This document shows, piece after piece, positions 30,334 to 39,201 of a stretch of 64,000 nucleotides of DNA (its first letter is position 1; every line of letters starts with the position of its first letter). The position numbers were made by a program, and so were the translations under genes. Source of the DNA: CAJBVW01 sp964457335 (lineage in GTDB: Bacteria > Myxococcota_A > UBA796 > SXON01); assembly GCA_964457335.1 (NCBI GenBank), contig CAYWGD010000029.1, forward strand, positions 1 through 64,000, in the 5' to 3' direction. The notes under the pieces are model-generated. The model saw nothing but the letters and a program-made list of their open reading frames with translations, did no database searches and had not been told where the DNA came from.

Positions 30334-32370
30334 ATGGCAGAGGAGCGCGCGACCTGGTGTCGGCTCAACGAGTGCATGGCCGGGCTGGTGGCCACCATCG
30401 AGGGAGGCCGCATCGTTGCGCTGCGGGCCGACCCGGAGAACGTGACGGGGCGCCACGGGACGTGCGGGCTCTGCACCGCGTCCGCGGGCGCCTCGGAGGA
30501 CCCGCGGCGGCTCTCGCGGCCGAAGAAGCGGGTCGGTGATCGCTGGGAGGAGGTCTCCTGGGAGCAGGCGACCGCCGAGATCGGCGCCAGGCTCAAGCAG
30601 ATCCGCAAGCAGTCGGGCGCGCGGTCGATCGGGCTCTACGCGGGCGCGCCGGTGGGGCTCGACGCGCGCGGGGTCACGCGCACCATCGCGGCGACGCTCG
30701 GGCTCGGCACGCCGAACCTGTTCTCGCCGCTCTCGACGCGCGGCGGGCCGTGGATGCGCGCGACGGAGCTCGTCGTCGGGCACGCGGCGGCGTTGCAGCG
30801 CGACGTGGGCCGCGCCCACTACGTGATCCTGCTCGGCGCCAACCAGGAGGCGGAGGGCTGGGGGCCGATGCAGGCCGGCCGGAACCTCGCCACCGAGCTC
30901 GCGTTCAGCCGCAAGACGAAGGGCACGAAGGTGATCGCCGTGGATCCGCGGCGCACGCCGATGGCGGCGACGGCCGACCAGCACCTCCCGATCCGCCCCG
31001 GCACCGAGATCTTCTTCGTGCTCGGGCTCATCGACGCGATCCTGAAGAACGACTGGCGCGACGCGCAGTACGTCGACGACTACTGCTCCGCGCTCGGGCC
31101 GCTCCGCGAGGCGCTGGCGCCCTGGACGGTCGACCGTTGCGCCGACATCTGCGGGGTGCCCGCGCCGGACATCAGCGGCGTCGCGCTCAAGTTCTCGCGC
31201 GCGGCCATGGCGGTCGCGGTGCCGAGCGCGCAGGCGCTCACGAGCGAGCACGGGACGCTCACCGCGTGGGCCGTCCTCGTGCTGCACGCGCTGACCGCGA
31301 ACCTCCTGCGGCCGGGTGGGCTCTACGACAACCGCGGCGTGCTCGACGTGCACGTCGTCGCGAAGCAGCTGCCCACGGACGGCGCGCCGCGCACGCGCGT
31401 GGGCGGCTTCCCGCTGTTCCTCCTGCAGGCGCCTGGCGCGATCCTCGCCGACGAGATCCTCACCCCGGGCGAGGGGCAGCTGCGCGCGCTCGTGTCGCTC
31501 TACGGCGACCCGGCGCGGGAGCTCCCCGGCGGCGCGCGGCTGCGCGAGGCGCTCGGCACGCTCGATCTGCTCGTGGCGGTCGACCTCGCGGACACGGAGA
31601 CCACGCGCCTTGCGCACTGGGTGCTCCCCGCGACGCACCCCTGGGAGCGCGAGGACCTGCACCTGCACGACACCTCGATCCTGCCGTGGCGGACCACGCA
31701 GTACACGCCGGCGCTCGTGGCGGCTCCGGGCGAGGCGCGCGACATCGCCGACATCCTCCACGACCTCTTCAAGAAGGTGGGCCCCACGCTGCGTGGGGGC
31801 TGCTTCGGCCCGCACCTGCGGGTGCTCGGGAGCGTCGTCGCGGGCGCGGACCTCGCGAAGTGGGAGTCCCGGCTGCTCGACGGGACCGACGTGGTGTCGA
31901 GCTCCGAGCTGCGCGCGGCCGCGCACGGCTGGAATGGCGGCGACGTGGACCGCGCCACCTGGCGGGTGACCACGGAGTCGGGCCGCTTCGAGCTCGTCCC
32001 GGCGCCGATCGCCGACGCGCTGCGGACGCTGTCCGAGCCGGCGTCCGCGCCCGGGCGGGACCGCTGGCTCCTCACCTCCGCGGCGCGGGACGCGGCGGTG
32101 CGGCCGTTCGACCGCCCGTCGCCCGTGGACCCCGGCGTGACCCTGCACCCCTCCGCCGGCTTCGCGGAGGGCGCGCGCGTGCGCGTGCGGACGAGCGCGG
32201 GGGCCGTCGAGGCGACGGTGCACCTGGACGCCACGCTCCGCGAGGACACGGTCGACCTGCCCGCCGGCTACGAGGTGGACGCGCTCGCGCTCATCCCGAC
32301 CGACCGCCTCGACCCCTTCACCGGGACACCCGCGGCCAACGGCCTCCCCTGCTCGGTGGAGGCGCTCTGA
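30334..32370 (+). CDS. Molybdopterin-dependent oxidoreductase with unusual Fe-S cysteines
   Basis: A 678-residue member of the DMSO reductase superfamily. Fold landmarks are the N-terminal iron-sulfur segment, RVGDRWEEVSWEQATAEIG, then GRAHYVILLGANQEAEGWG, TKVIAVDPRRTPMAATAD, HLPIRPGTEIFFVLGLI, and the C-terminal molybdopterin domain VTLHPSAGFAEGARVRVRTS. The cluster cysteines are Cys9, Cys14, Cys44 and Cys47: the usual C-x2-C-x3-C is replaced by CRLNEC, with Asn and Ala where two ligands would be. It has no Tat signal, so it is probably cytoplasmic. The substrate is unknown. ATG at 30334. The CTG-initiated lipoprotein gene begins within its last codons. Confidence 0.82.
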   Translation: MAEERATWCRLNECMAGLVATIEGGRIVALRADPENVTGRHGTCGLCTASAGASEDPRRLSRPKKRVGDRWEEVSWEQATAEIGARLKQIRKQSGARSIGLYAGAPVGLDARGVTRTIAATLGLGTPNLFSPLSTRGGPWMRATELVVGHAAALQRDVGRAHYVILLGANQEAEGWGPMQAGRNLATELAFSRKTKGTKVIAVDPRRTPMAATADQHLPIRPGTEIFFVLGLIDAILKNDWRDAQYVDDYCSALGPLREALAPWTVDRCADICGVPAPDISGVALKFSRAAMAVAVPSAQALTSEHGTLTAWAVLVLHALTANLLRPGGLYDNRGVLDVHVVAKQLPTDGAPRTRVGGFPLFLLQAPGAILADEILTPGEGQLRALVSLYGDPARELPGGARLREALGTLDLLVAVDLADTETTRLAHWVLPATHPWEREDLHLHDTSILPWRTTQYTPALVAAPGEARDIADILHDLFKKVGPTLRGGCFGPHLRVLGSVVAGADLAKWESRLLDGTDVVSSSELRAAAHGWNGGDVDRATWRVTTESGRFELVPAPIADALRTLSEPASAPGRDRWLLTSAARDAAVRPFDRPSPVDPGVTLHPSAGFAEGARVRVRTSAGAVEATVHLDATLREDTVDLPAGYEVDALALIPTDRLDPFTGTPAANGLPCSVEAL

Positions 32371-32966
32371 TCCTGCTGGCGCTCGCCGCCTGCCTGCCGA
32401 CGGCCCCGCCGGCCGCCGACGCCGACGCCGACGTGCGCGCGCTCGAGCCGATGTACAGCCAGGCCGGGCTCGAGGCCGACGGCGCCCCCGCGCTCCGCGG
32501 ACGGCTCACCGGCACGTGCGCGGGCCGCGTGTACGTCGAGGTCGGCTCCACGAACCAGGCGCGGCCCCTGTCGTCGACGTGGGCGGAGCTCGGGGTGTAC
32601 GTCCTGCGCGTGCCCGCCGCGGTGCCGGTGCGCGTGCGGTGGGGCTGCGATCCCGACGGCGACGGCATCGTCGCGGCGGACGCGCTCGCCGAGGCGACGC
32701 TCGGGCAGCTCTCGCGGGACCTGCCGCTCGACCTCCACGTGCCCGATCCGGCGGTGTCGGGCCGGCACACGCTCACCGTCGCGTCCACGCGCGCGGCGCC
32801 CCTGCTCCCCGCGAACGGCGCCCTGGCGGCCCCGGGGGCCGGGCTCCCGCCGCCGGACGCGCCCGCCCCGGCCGACGCCGCGGTCGGCCCGCCCCTGCCC
32901 CAGGGTCCGCCGCCGGACGCGGGCCCGCCGCCCCCGACGGGCTCGGCGCCCCCGCCGGCGCAGTAG
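32367..32966 (+). CDS. Putative lipoprotein starting at CTG
   Basis: A 199-residue protein. The frame has no ATG, GTG or TTG before the signal sequence, but CTG 32367 is preceded by GGAGG (32358-32362) at a four-base spacing, and gives LILLALAACLPTAPPA, a minimal lipoprotein signal with its lipobox Cys. It overlaps the oxidoreductase stop by four bases (CTGA). The middle has an Asp-rich DPDGDGIVAAD loop like a calcium-binding loop, and a Cys pair (GTCAGRV, WGCDPDG). The C-terminal third is a Pro/Gly/Ala-rich tail. No family is recognised. If CTG is not used, the first GTG would remove the signal. Confidence 0.62.
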   Translation: MILLALAACLPTAPPAADADADVRALEPMYSQAGLEADGAPALRGRLTGTCAGRVYVEVGSTNQARPLSSTWAELGVYVLRVPAAVPVRVRWGCDPDGDGIVAADALAEATLGQLSRDLPLDLHVPDPAVSGRHTLTVASTRAAPLLPANGALAAPGAGLPPPDAPAPADAAVGPPLPQGPPPDAGPPPPTGSAPPPAQ

Positions 32967-35159
32967 CTACTCGATCGTCGGCGAGCTGCCGTCCAGGCCG
33001 GACGCGAGGAAGGACGACGTGTGCGAGAGCCCCTCGGCGCCGAGCAGCGCGTCGTGGCCCGCCGCGAGCTGCACGCTCGCGCCCGTGCGCCGCCCGTCGT
33101 CGGTGCTGACGTTCTCGGTGACGGGGAGCGTCGTGGTGGACTGCCCGTAGTCGTCGAGCACCGTGCCGGCGGTGGGGAGGTAGAGCGCGCGCAGCGCCGA
33201 GCGCAGCGAGCCCTCGGGCGTCTGCTCGTCCTCGACGCCGTGCACGATCAGCAGGTGCTTCGACTCGGTGGGCGACTCGCGCACGACGCCGAGCCCGTTG
33301 TTCACGGGGTCGGCGATCTCGAAGCGCTGCTGGAGCAGGTTCACCATCGGGTGCCAGCGCGTGAGCGCGGAGTCGGCGAACCCGGCCATGAGCCCGTGCT
33401 CGATGTCGACCGGCGCGTCCTCGTCGGAGAAGCGGTACACGCCCCACGCGGCGGGGTTCCCGACGACACCGCCCCGCACGTCGAGCGCCCAGGCGAGGAA
33501 GTTGACGCCGACGGAGGCGCCTTCGCCCTGCCCGACGAACCAGAGGTTGTCGGGGTCGAAGCGCAATTCCGAGCCGGTGGGGCTCTCTGCCCCGTCGGCC
33601 GACCACTCCTGGAGGAAGCGGACGGCCGCGCTCGGGTCTCCGCTCGCCTGGAGCTGGTTGCCGAGCCAGGCCTCGAGCGCCGCGGGGTCGACGTAGGTGG
33701 TGCCGCGCTCGCCGTGGCCGGGGAGCTCGAGCGTGAGGGTGGCGACGCCCTCCGCGGCGACGGCGCCCGCGAGCCCGTTCGTGGCGGCGTCGCGGAAGGT
33801 GCCGCCGAGGTCGGGGGCGTAGATCGAGACCGGCCAGCCCGACGCCGGCATCTCCCCGTCCGGCACCGTGAGCGAGAAGCACACCTCGTCCATCTGTTGC
33901 ACGACCGGCCGCAGCGTGGTGGAGTCGTACGCGACGCTCCCGTCGGCCGCGCGGTAGTCCGGGACCGAGAGGCGGCCGTGGACCTCGGTGAAGCCGGTCG
34001 TGGCCTCGCAAACGCGCGTGCCGCCGTCGTCGCAGGGGCTCACGACGCCGTCGTCGCAGGCGACGAGCTCGCTGGCGGTGATCGCCACGTCGTCGGACTC
34101 GGCCACGTCGCGGAAGTAGCGGGTGCCGCGGGAGGGGTAGCCGGTCGTGAACACGGCGGCGCCGGCGATGACGGAGCTGTCCTCCCCTTCCCGCTCCAGG
34201 TAGGCGCGGAGCGGCGCGTAGGCATCCCAGGCGCGCGCGAGCGTGAGGTCGCCCGGCCGCTCCTCCTGGAGCATCACCTTCATGCCGTTGTCGCGCACGG
34301 CGGTCACGCCGTCCTCGTCCTTCACGCCCTTCGTGACCCACACCGCGTAGGTGTGGCCCTCCTCGAGCGGCCGGCCGTCGTGCACGCTCACCGCGAGCCA
34401 GTTCTGGCAGATGTACTTCCCGCGGCTGTTGCGGGTGAAGAACTGGAAGCCGGAGAGGTCTCCGTAGTCGGGCGCGTCCTCGTCGAGGCTCACCCACCGG
34501 ATGGTGTCGGCGGTGACCGTGTCGAGGTCGTGGGCGCGCGAGAAGCGGAAGTACACGGTGGGGTTCAGCCCCCAGCCGGCGGGGCCGGACTCCAGGGCGG
34601 CGACGAGACCGGCGACCGCGGTGCCCTCGCCGGGATCGGGGAAGCCGGACAGGTCGGGCTTGCCGGTGGGGTCGAGGCGCGTGTCGTTCGGGAAGGGCAG
34701 CGCGAAGAAGTCGACCTCGCTCGGCTCGGGGAGGTCGGGCACGTCGAACAGCACGCGGAACTCGCCCTCGAGGTCGTCCTCGGGGCAGGCGCCGCCACCC
34801 CAGTAGGGGATGCCGATGTCGACGCAGGTGCCCTCGTCGCCGCAGTAGTGGCCCGCGAGGCAGTCGTCGTCGCCGCCGCAGCTCTCGCCGTCGGCGCCGG
34901 TGCCCGCCGCGCCGTCCTCGACGCAGACGTTGTCCGAGGAGCACACGAGCCCGTAGGCGCACTCGACGTTGGCGGAGCAGTCGCCGCCGGCCTCGATGCT
35001 GCCGAGCTCGCCGGCCTCCACGCACACGCCCTCGTGCCCGCACACGAGGTCGACCTGGCAGGACTCCTCGAGACAGCTGTCGCCGACCCCGGGGAGGATG
35101 GAACCCTTGAAGTTGTCTCCGCAGCCGGAGAGGACGAGCAGCCAGATGGTTCGCGACAT
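32967..35159 (-). CDS. Large Cys-rich lipoprotein with alpha/beta-hydrolase-like domain
   Basis: A 730-residue lipoprotein: signal MSRTIWLLVLSGCGDN with a lipobox, then four Cys-rich modules in the first 130 residues (ESCQVDLVCGHEGVCVEAGE, then ANVECAYGLVCSSDNVC, then ESCGGDDDCLAGHYC), a pattern common in Myxococcota surface proteins. The rest resembles a large lipase/esterase of the Pla-1 type: LFDVPDLPEPSEVDFFALPFPNDT, an oxyanion-like VSIYAPDLGGTFRDA, LELPGHGERGTTY, and LLIVHGVEDEQTPEGSL. The candidate nucleophile segment FVGQGEGASVGVNFL (Gly-x-Gly) lacks the usual Ser. Its ATG 35157-35159 faces pilT across 36 bases, so the genes are divergent. Confidence 0.78.
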   Translation of the reverse strand: MSRTIWLLVLSGCGDNFKGSILPGVGDSCLEESCQVDLVCGHEGVCVEAGELGSIEAGGDCSANVECAYGLVCSSDNVCVEDGAAGTGADGESCGGDDDCLAGHYCGDEGTCVDIGIPYWGGGACPEDDLEGEFRVLFDVPDLPEPSEVDFFALPFPNDTRLDPTGKPDLSGFPDPGEGTAVAGLVAALESGPAGWGLNPTVYFRFSRAHDLDTVTADTIRWVSLDEDAPDYGDLSGFQFFTRNSRGKYICQNWLAVSVHDGRPLEEGHTYAVWVTKGVKDEDGVTAVRDNGMKVMLQEERPGDLTLARAWDAYAPLRAYLEREGEDSSVIAGAAVFTTGYPSRGTRYFRDVAESDDVAITASELVACDDGVVSPCDDGGTRVCEATTGFTEVHGRLSVPDYRAADGSVAYDSTTLRPVVQQMDEVCFSLTVPDGEMPASGWPVSIYAPDLGGTFRDAATNGLAGAVAAEGVATLTLELPGHGERGTTYVDPAALEAWLGNQLQASGDPSAAVRFLQEWSADGAESPTGSELRFDPDNLWFVGQGEGASVGVNFLAWALDVRGGVVGNPAAWGVYRFSDEDAPVDIEHGLMAGFADSALTRWHPMVNLLQQRFEIADPVNNGLGVVRESPTESKHLLIVHGVEDEQTPEGSLRSALRALYLPTAGTVLDDYGQSTTTLPVTENVSTDDGRRTGASVQLAAGHDALLGAEGLSHTSSFLASGLDGSSPTIE

Positions 35160-35195
35160 GCCGCGTATGGTAGCGGAACCGGATACCTCTCGCCC

Positions 35196-36260
35196 GTGGC
35201 GGTGCACGAGCTCCTCGAACTGACGATCCGCGCGGGGGGCAGCGATCTGCACCTGCTCGTCGGCGCGCCGCCCTCGATCCGCGTGAACGGCGACATCCGG
35301 CCGCTCCAGCACCCGGTGCTCGACGGCGCGACGTGCCGCGCGCTCGTGGAGGAGCTCCTCGACGAGGAGCACCGCGCCGAGCTCCGCGGGGTGTGGCAGA
35401 CCTGCTTCAGCATCGCGCCCGAGCTCCCGGCCGGCACCCGCCTGGGCCACTTCCGCGTCTCGGTGCACCTCCGCGACGGCGTGCCCGAGGCGGCCATCCG
35501 CGTCACGCCCGAGCGCGTGCGCACCCTGGAGGAGCTCGGCCTGCCGCCGGTCCTGCGCGACCTCGTCACGCGCGACACCGGCCTCGTGCTCATCACCGGC
35601 CCCACCGGGCAGGGCAAGACGACGACGTTCAACGCCCTCATCGACGTGATGAACACGCGGCTGCGGCGGAAGATCGTCACGATCGAGGACCCGGTGGAGT
35701 ACCGCCACCGGCACGACCGCTCGCTCGTGGTGCAGCTCGAGGTGGGCACCGACACGCGCTCGTTCCCCGACGCCCTGCGCCACGCGCTGCGCGAGGATCC
35801 CGACGTCATCTGCATCGGCGAGATGCGCGACCTCGAGACCATCGCCACGGCGCTCACCGCGGCGGAGACCGGGCACCTCGTGCTCGCGACGCTCCACACC
35901 CCGTCGGCCGCCGGCACGATCAACCGCATCATCGACGTGTTCCCCTCCTCGCAGCAGTCCCAGGTGCGCGTGCAGCTCGCGACCACGCTCGCGGGGGTCG
36001 TGTCCCAGCGGCTGCTCCCCCGCGCCGATCAGCGCGGGCGGGTCGTGGCGTGCGAGGTGCTGCTCGCCAACGACGCGGTGCGGAACCTCGTCCGCGAGGA
36101 CAAGCTCCACCTGCTGCCGAACGTGCTCACGACCGGGCGCGCGGCCGGCATGCAGCGGCTCGAGGACCACCTGCGGGCGCTGCTCGAGGGCGGTCGCATC
36201 TCGCGAGCCTCGGCGGCGGCGGCCGCGAACGACGTGCGCGTGATCGTCGACCTGCTCTGA
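35196..36260 (+). CDS. pilT: PilT-type twitching/retraction ATPase
   Basis: A 354-residue hexameric secretion ATPase of the PilT/PilU class, which powers retraction of type IV pili from the inner face of the membrane. Motifs are the N-terminal GGSDLHLLVGAPPSIRVNGD, Walker A GPTGQGKTTTFNAL near residue 136, the Asp box IVTIEDPVEYRH, Walker B with IGEMRDLETI and the His box LATLHTPSAAGTINRI. The PilT-type AIRAG-like element is replaced at its C-terminus (RISRASAAAAAND). Starts at GTG 35196 or GTG 35202 are equally plausible. No other pil gene is in the window; the TadG-like gene follows after 80 bases. Confidence 0.9.
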   Translation: MAVHELLELTIRAGGSDLHLLVGAPPSIRVNGDIRPLQHPVLDGATCRALVEELLDEEHRAELRGVWQTCFSIAPELPAGTRLGHFRVSVHLRDGVPEAAIRVTPERVRTLEELGLPPVLRDLVTRDTGLVLITGPTGQGKTTTFNALIDVMNTRLRRKIVTIEDPVEYRHRHDRSLVVQLEVGTDTRSFPDALRHALREDPDVICIGEMRDLETIATALTAAETGHLVLATLHTPSAAGTINRIIDVFPSSQQSQVRVQLATTLAGVVSQRLLPRADQRGRVVACEVLLANDAVRNLVREDKLHLLPNVLTTGRAAGMQRLEDHLRALLEGGRISRASAAAAANDVRVIVDLL

Positions 36261-36340
36261 TCGGACCGCGCTTTCAGCGCCCTGCTTTCCCCCGGCTTAC
36301 CCGCTGGTCGCCGAAGCGGGAGCAGGGGTATGATCCTCCC

Positions 36341-37381
36341 ATGCGTCGTACCGGATCCACCGCTGTCCAGGTCGCCCTCGGGATGACCGTCCTCCTCGGC
36401 GCAGCCGCGGTCGTCATCGACTTCGGCCGGGGCCGGGTCCTCAAGCAACAGCTGCGGAACGCCTCCGAGGCCGCCGCGCACGCGGGCGCCGCCCAGCTCG
36501 ACGGCACGACCGAGGGCCTGGACGCCGCGCGGACCATGGCCGTGAGCGTGGCGGCGTCGAACCTCGTCGGCACCGACCCCGTCGTGCTCGACCCGAACAC
36601 CACGAACGACCCCGCCGGGGACATCGTGCTCGGGTACTGGGAGGACGAGGTCTTCTACCCCTCCACCGACCCGTCCATCACGACGACGGTCCAGGTCGTG
36701 TCCCAGAAGCCGGACGTGGCGACCTACTTCGCCGGCGTGGCGCTGGAGGAGCCCACGATGGACATCGGCGACTTCGCGATCGCGCAGGGCGGCGGCCCCG
36801 GCGCGTCGGACTGCCCGTTCCCGCTGGCGATCCCCGACTGCGAGCTGACCGCGCTCCCCGACATCTGCGACGGGGAGCTCTTGCTCACCAGCGCGCGCGT
36901 CGACAACGGCGCGTGGGCCCGCCCGGGGTCCACCCAGGCCAACGCGAACTTCATCCGCGACTCCCTCGACCCGTCGGTGTGCGCCGCGGCCAGCGGCCTC
37001 AGCGACATCCTCACGCTGAACAACGGCCAGGTGAACAGCGCCTTCCCCGAGATGGGAGACGCGGTCAACGACTACGGGGTCGCCTGGGACACGTCCCTGT
37101 ACGGGACGCTGCCGCCGCAGTCGACCGGGAGCGTCGTGAGCCCATACGGGAAGGCGCTGATCGGCCAGATCATGGTCTTCGACGATCCTGACGACTGCGT
37201 GGACACGACGTTCACCGGCGTGCACGAGGTCGTCGGCTTCGCCACGCTCATCATCTACGACGTGATCAACCAGGGCAGCAACAAGCAGATCAAGGCCAAG
37301 ACCTACTGCACGATGAACCCCGGCGGCGTGGGTGGCGGCGGCTTCTTCGGCACGCTGGTCCCGCCGAACATCGTCCGCTGA
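36341..37381 (+). CDS. TadG-like secreted protein (paralogue 2)
   Basis: A 346-residue protein with a TadE/TadG-type N-terminus (STAVQVALGMTVLLGAAA, then VVIDFGRGRVLKQQLRNASE) and a Thr/Asp/Asn-rich extracytoplasmic domain with about eight cysteines, ending GGFFGTLVPPNIVR. It is a clear paralogue of the protein at 7890-8990: the same membrane helix, AQLDGT, NDPAGDIVLG, WDTSLYGTLPPQ versus WDTAKWGALPAQ, IIYDVINQGS versus AVYDVINKGS, and the same Ile-Val-Arg end. It follows pilT on the same strand. ATG at 36341 is a few bases after TATGAT, which may be a -10 element. Its role may be as a pseudopilin-like or surface protein. Confidence 0.76.
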   Translation: MRRTGSTAVQVALGMTVLLGAAAVVIDFGRGRVLKQQLRNASEAAAHAGAAQLDGTTEGLDAARTMAVSVAASNLVGTDPVVLDPNTTNDPAGDIVLGYWEDEVFYPSTDPSITTTVQVVSQKPDVATYFAGVALEEPTMDIGDFAIAQGGGPGASDCPFPLAIPDCELTALPDICDGELLLTSARVDNGAWARPGSTQANANFIRDSLDPSVCAAASGLSDILTLNNGQVNSAFPEMGDAVNDYGVAWDTSLYGTLPPQSTGSVVSPYGKALIGQIMVFDDPDDCVDTTFTGVHEVVGFATLIIYDVINQGSNKQIKAKTYCTMNPGGVGGGGFFGTLVPPNIVR

Positions 37382-37404
37382 CGCGCACGGCCTGACCCGG
37401 CCGT

Positions 37405-39201
37405 TCAGCGGGCCGCCCGCGCCTCCGCGTCCACCGGCTCGCCGAAGCCCTCCGCGTAGAGCCCCGCGTACGCGCCCCCGAGCGCGAGGAGCTCGGCGTG
37501 CGTGCCCTGCTCGACCACCCGGCCGGCGTCCATCACCACGATGCGGTCGGCGTGGACGATCGTGGAGAGGCGGTGCGCGATGACGAGGCAGGTCTTGCGC
37601 GCGAACACGCGCTCGATGGCCTCCTGGAGGAGCTGCTCGGTCACGGGGTCGACGCTGGCCGTCGCCTCGTCGAGCACGACGATCGCGGGGTCGCGTGCGA
37701 GCGTGCGGGCGAGCGCGAGGATCTGGGCCTCGCCGCCCGAGAGGTTGGCGCCGCGGTCGCGGACGCGGTGGTCGAGGCCCTCGGCGCGACGCTCGGCGAG
37801 CGCGCGGGCGTTCGAGAGCGTGAGCGCCTCCTCGACGCGCGCGGGGTCGAGGCGGGGGTCGCCGAGCGTGACGTTGAAGCGCAGCGTGTCGCTGAAGAGT
37901 TGCACCTCCTGGCGCACCGAGCCGATCACCTCGCGGATGCGGCGCGGCGCGATGCGGGAGAGCTCGACGCCGTCGAGCGCGATGCTGCCCTCGTAGCCGT
38001 CGTGCACCCGCGCCAGGAGCCGCACCAGCGTGCTCTTGCCGGAGCCCGTCCGGCCGACGACGGCGACCACCTCGCCGGGCTTCACCTCGAGCGAGACGCC
38101 CTGGAGGACGTCGGGCCCGTCGGGCCGGTAGCGGAAGCGCACGTCCCGGAGGCGCAGGTGCCCGGCCGGCGCGGGGAGGTCGGCGTCGCCGGCGGAGATG
38201 CGGTCGTCCACGCCGAGGAGCCACACGATCTTCTCGAGGGCCGCCCCCGCGCGCTGGAGGAACGTCACCTTCCCGGAGAACTCCCTGAGCGGCCGGAAGA
38301 GCCGATCGACGTAGTCGACGAACGCCACGACGAGGCCCACGCTCACGGCGTCCGGGCCGACCACGCCCACGCGGCTCGCGCCGTACGCGAGCATCAGCGC
38401 CACGCACACGCTCGCGACGCCGTCGATGATCGCGTAGAGGGCGGCGTCGTAGTAGTTGTTGGACACGTTGGCGTCGCGATGGGCCGCGTCGAGCGTCCGC
38501 ATGCGGTCCTGCGTGCGCTCCTCCTGCCCGTAGAGCTGGAGGACCTCGACGCCCGCGAGCCGCTCGGCGAGGAAGGCGTTGAGCGACGCCAGCGCGTCCC
38601 GCACCTGGGCGAACAGGACGCGCATGCGACGGCGGAACAGCTCGATGACCCCGCCCAGCGGGAGCCCGACGCAGAGGAGGAGTAGCGTCAGGCGCAGGTC
38701 CAGCGCGAACATGGCGACGAGCGTGCCGCCCATGACGAGCACGTCGAGCAGGATGGTGATGCTGCCGGCGGTGAGCGCATCGTTGAGCGCGTCGACGTCG
38801 GAGGTCGCGCGCGTGAGGATCTGCCCGGTGGGCTGCCGCTCGAAGAAGCGCTGGGAGAGCCCGAGGGTGTGGCGGAACAGGGCCTCGCGGAGCCGGAGGA
38901 TGCTGTTCTCGGCCGCCGTCGCGAGCAGGAGCGTGTACGCCGCCTCGCAGACGAAGCTCAACACCACCACGCCGAGGTAGGTGACCGCCACCTGCCAGAG
39001 CCCGACGGAGACGCCGGCGACGACGTGGTCGTCGAGCGCGTCCTTCAGGAGCAGCGGCTGGACGAGCCCGAGCCCGGCCACCACCGGGGTGAGCGCGAGC
39101 GCGGCGACGAAGCGGGCGCGATCGGGCCGGAGGTGCGGCCACGCGGCGGCGAGGAGCGCGGTGGCGGGCGGCGCCGGCCGGTTCGACGCGGGACGGGTCA
39201 C
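37405..39201 (-). CDS. ABC exporter, consensus-site half (heterodimer partner B)
   Basis: A 598-residue type I exporter half: six membrane helices (about residues 20-320) fused to an ATPase domain. Walker A is VVGRTGSGKSTLVRLL and Walker B IVVLDEATASVD has the catalytic Glu. The signature is LSGGEAQILALA, with Glu in place of the usual Gln, and the His loop is VIAHRLSTI. It starts at GTG 39199-39201, overlapping the stop of its partner by four bases, so the two subunits are made together. Together they match the known heterodimeric exporters with one degenerate ATP site. The substrate is not shown; lipids or drugs are typical for the group. Confidence 0.93.
   Translation of the reverse strand: MTRPASNRPAPPATALLAAAWPHLRPDRARFVAALALTPVVAGLGLVQPLLLKDALDDHVVAGVSVGLWQVAVTYLGVVVLSFVCEAAYTLLLATAAENSILRLREALFRHTLGLSQRFFERQPTGQILTRATSDVDALNDALTAGSITILLDVLVMGGTLVAMFALDLRLTLLLLCVGLPLGGVIELFRRRMRVLFAQVRDALASLNAFLAERLAGVEVLQLYGQEERTQDRMRTLDAAHRDANVSNNYYDAALYAIIDGVASVCVALMLAYGASRVGVVGPDAVSVGLVVAFVDYVDRLFRPLREFSGKVTFLQRAGAALEKIVWLLGVDDRISAGDADLPAPAGHLRLRDVRFRYRPDGPDVLQGVSLEVKPGEVVAVVGRTGSGKSTLVRLLARVHDGYEGSIALDGVELSRIAPRRIREVIGSVRQEVQLFSDTLRFNVTLGDPRLDPARVEEALTLSNARALAERRAEGLDHRVRDRGANLSGGEAQILALARTLARDPAIVVLDEATASVDPVTEQLLQEAIERVFARKTCLVIAHRLSTIVHADRIVVMDAGRVVEQGTHAELLALGGAYAGLYAEGFGEPVDAEARAAR

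Noticed and set aside
36029..39142. Leftward frame of 1037 codons across the ABC and TadG-like genes
   Set aside because: Shadow of genes on both strands; no motif of its own.
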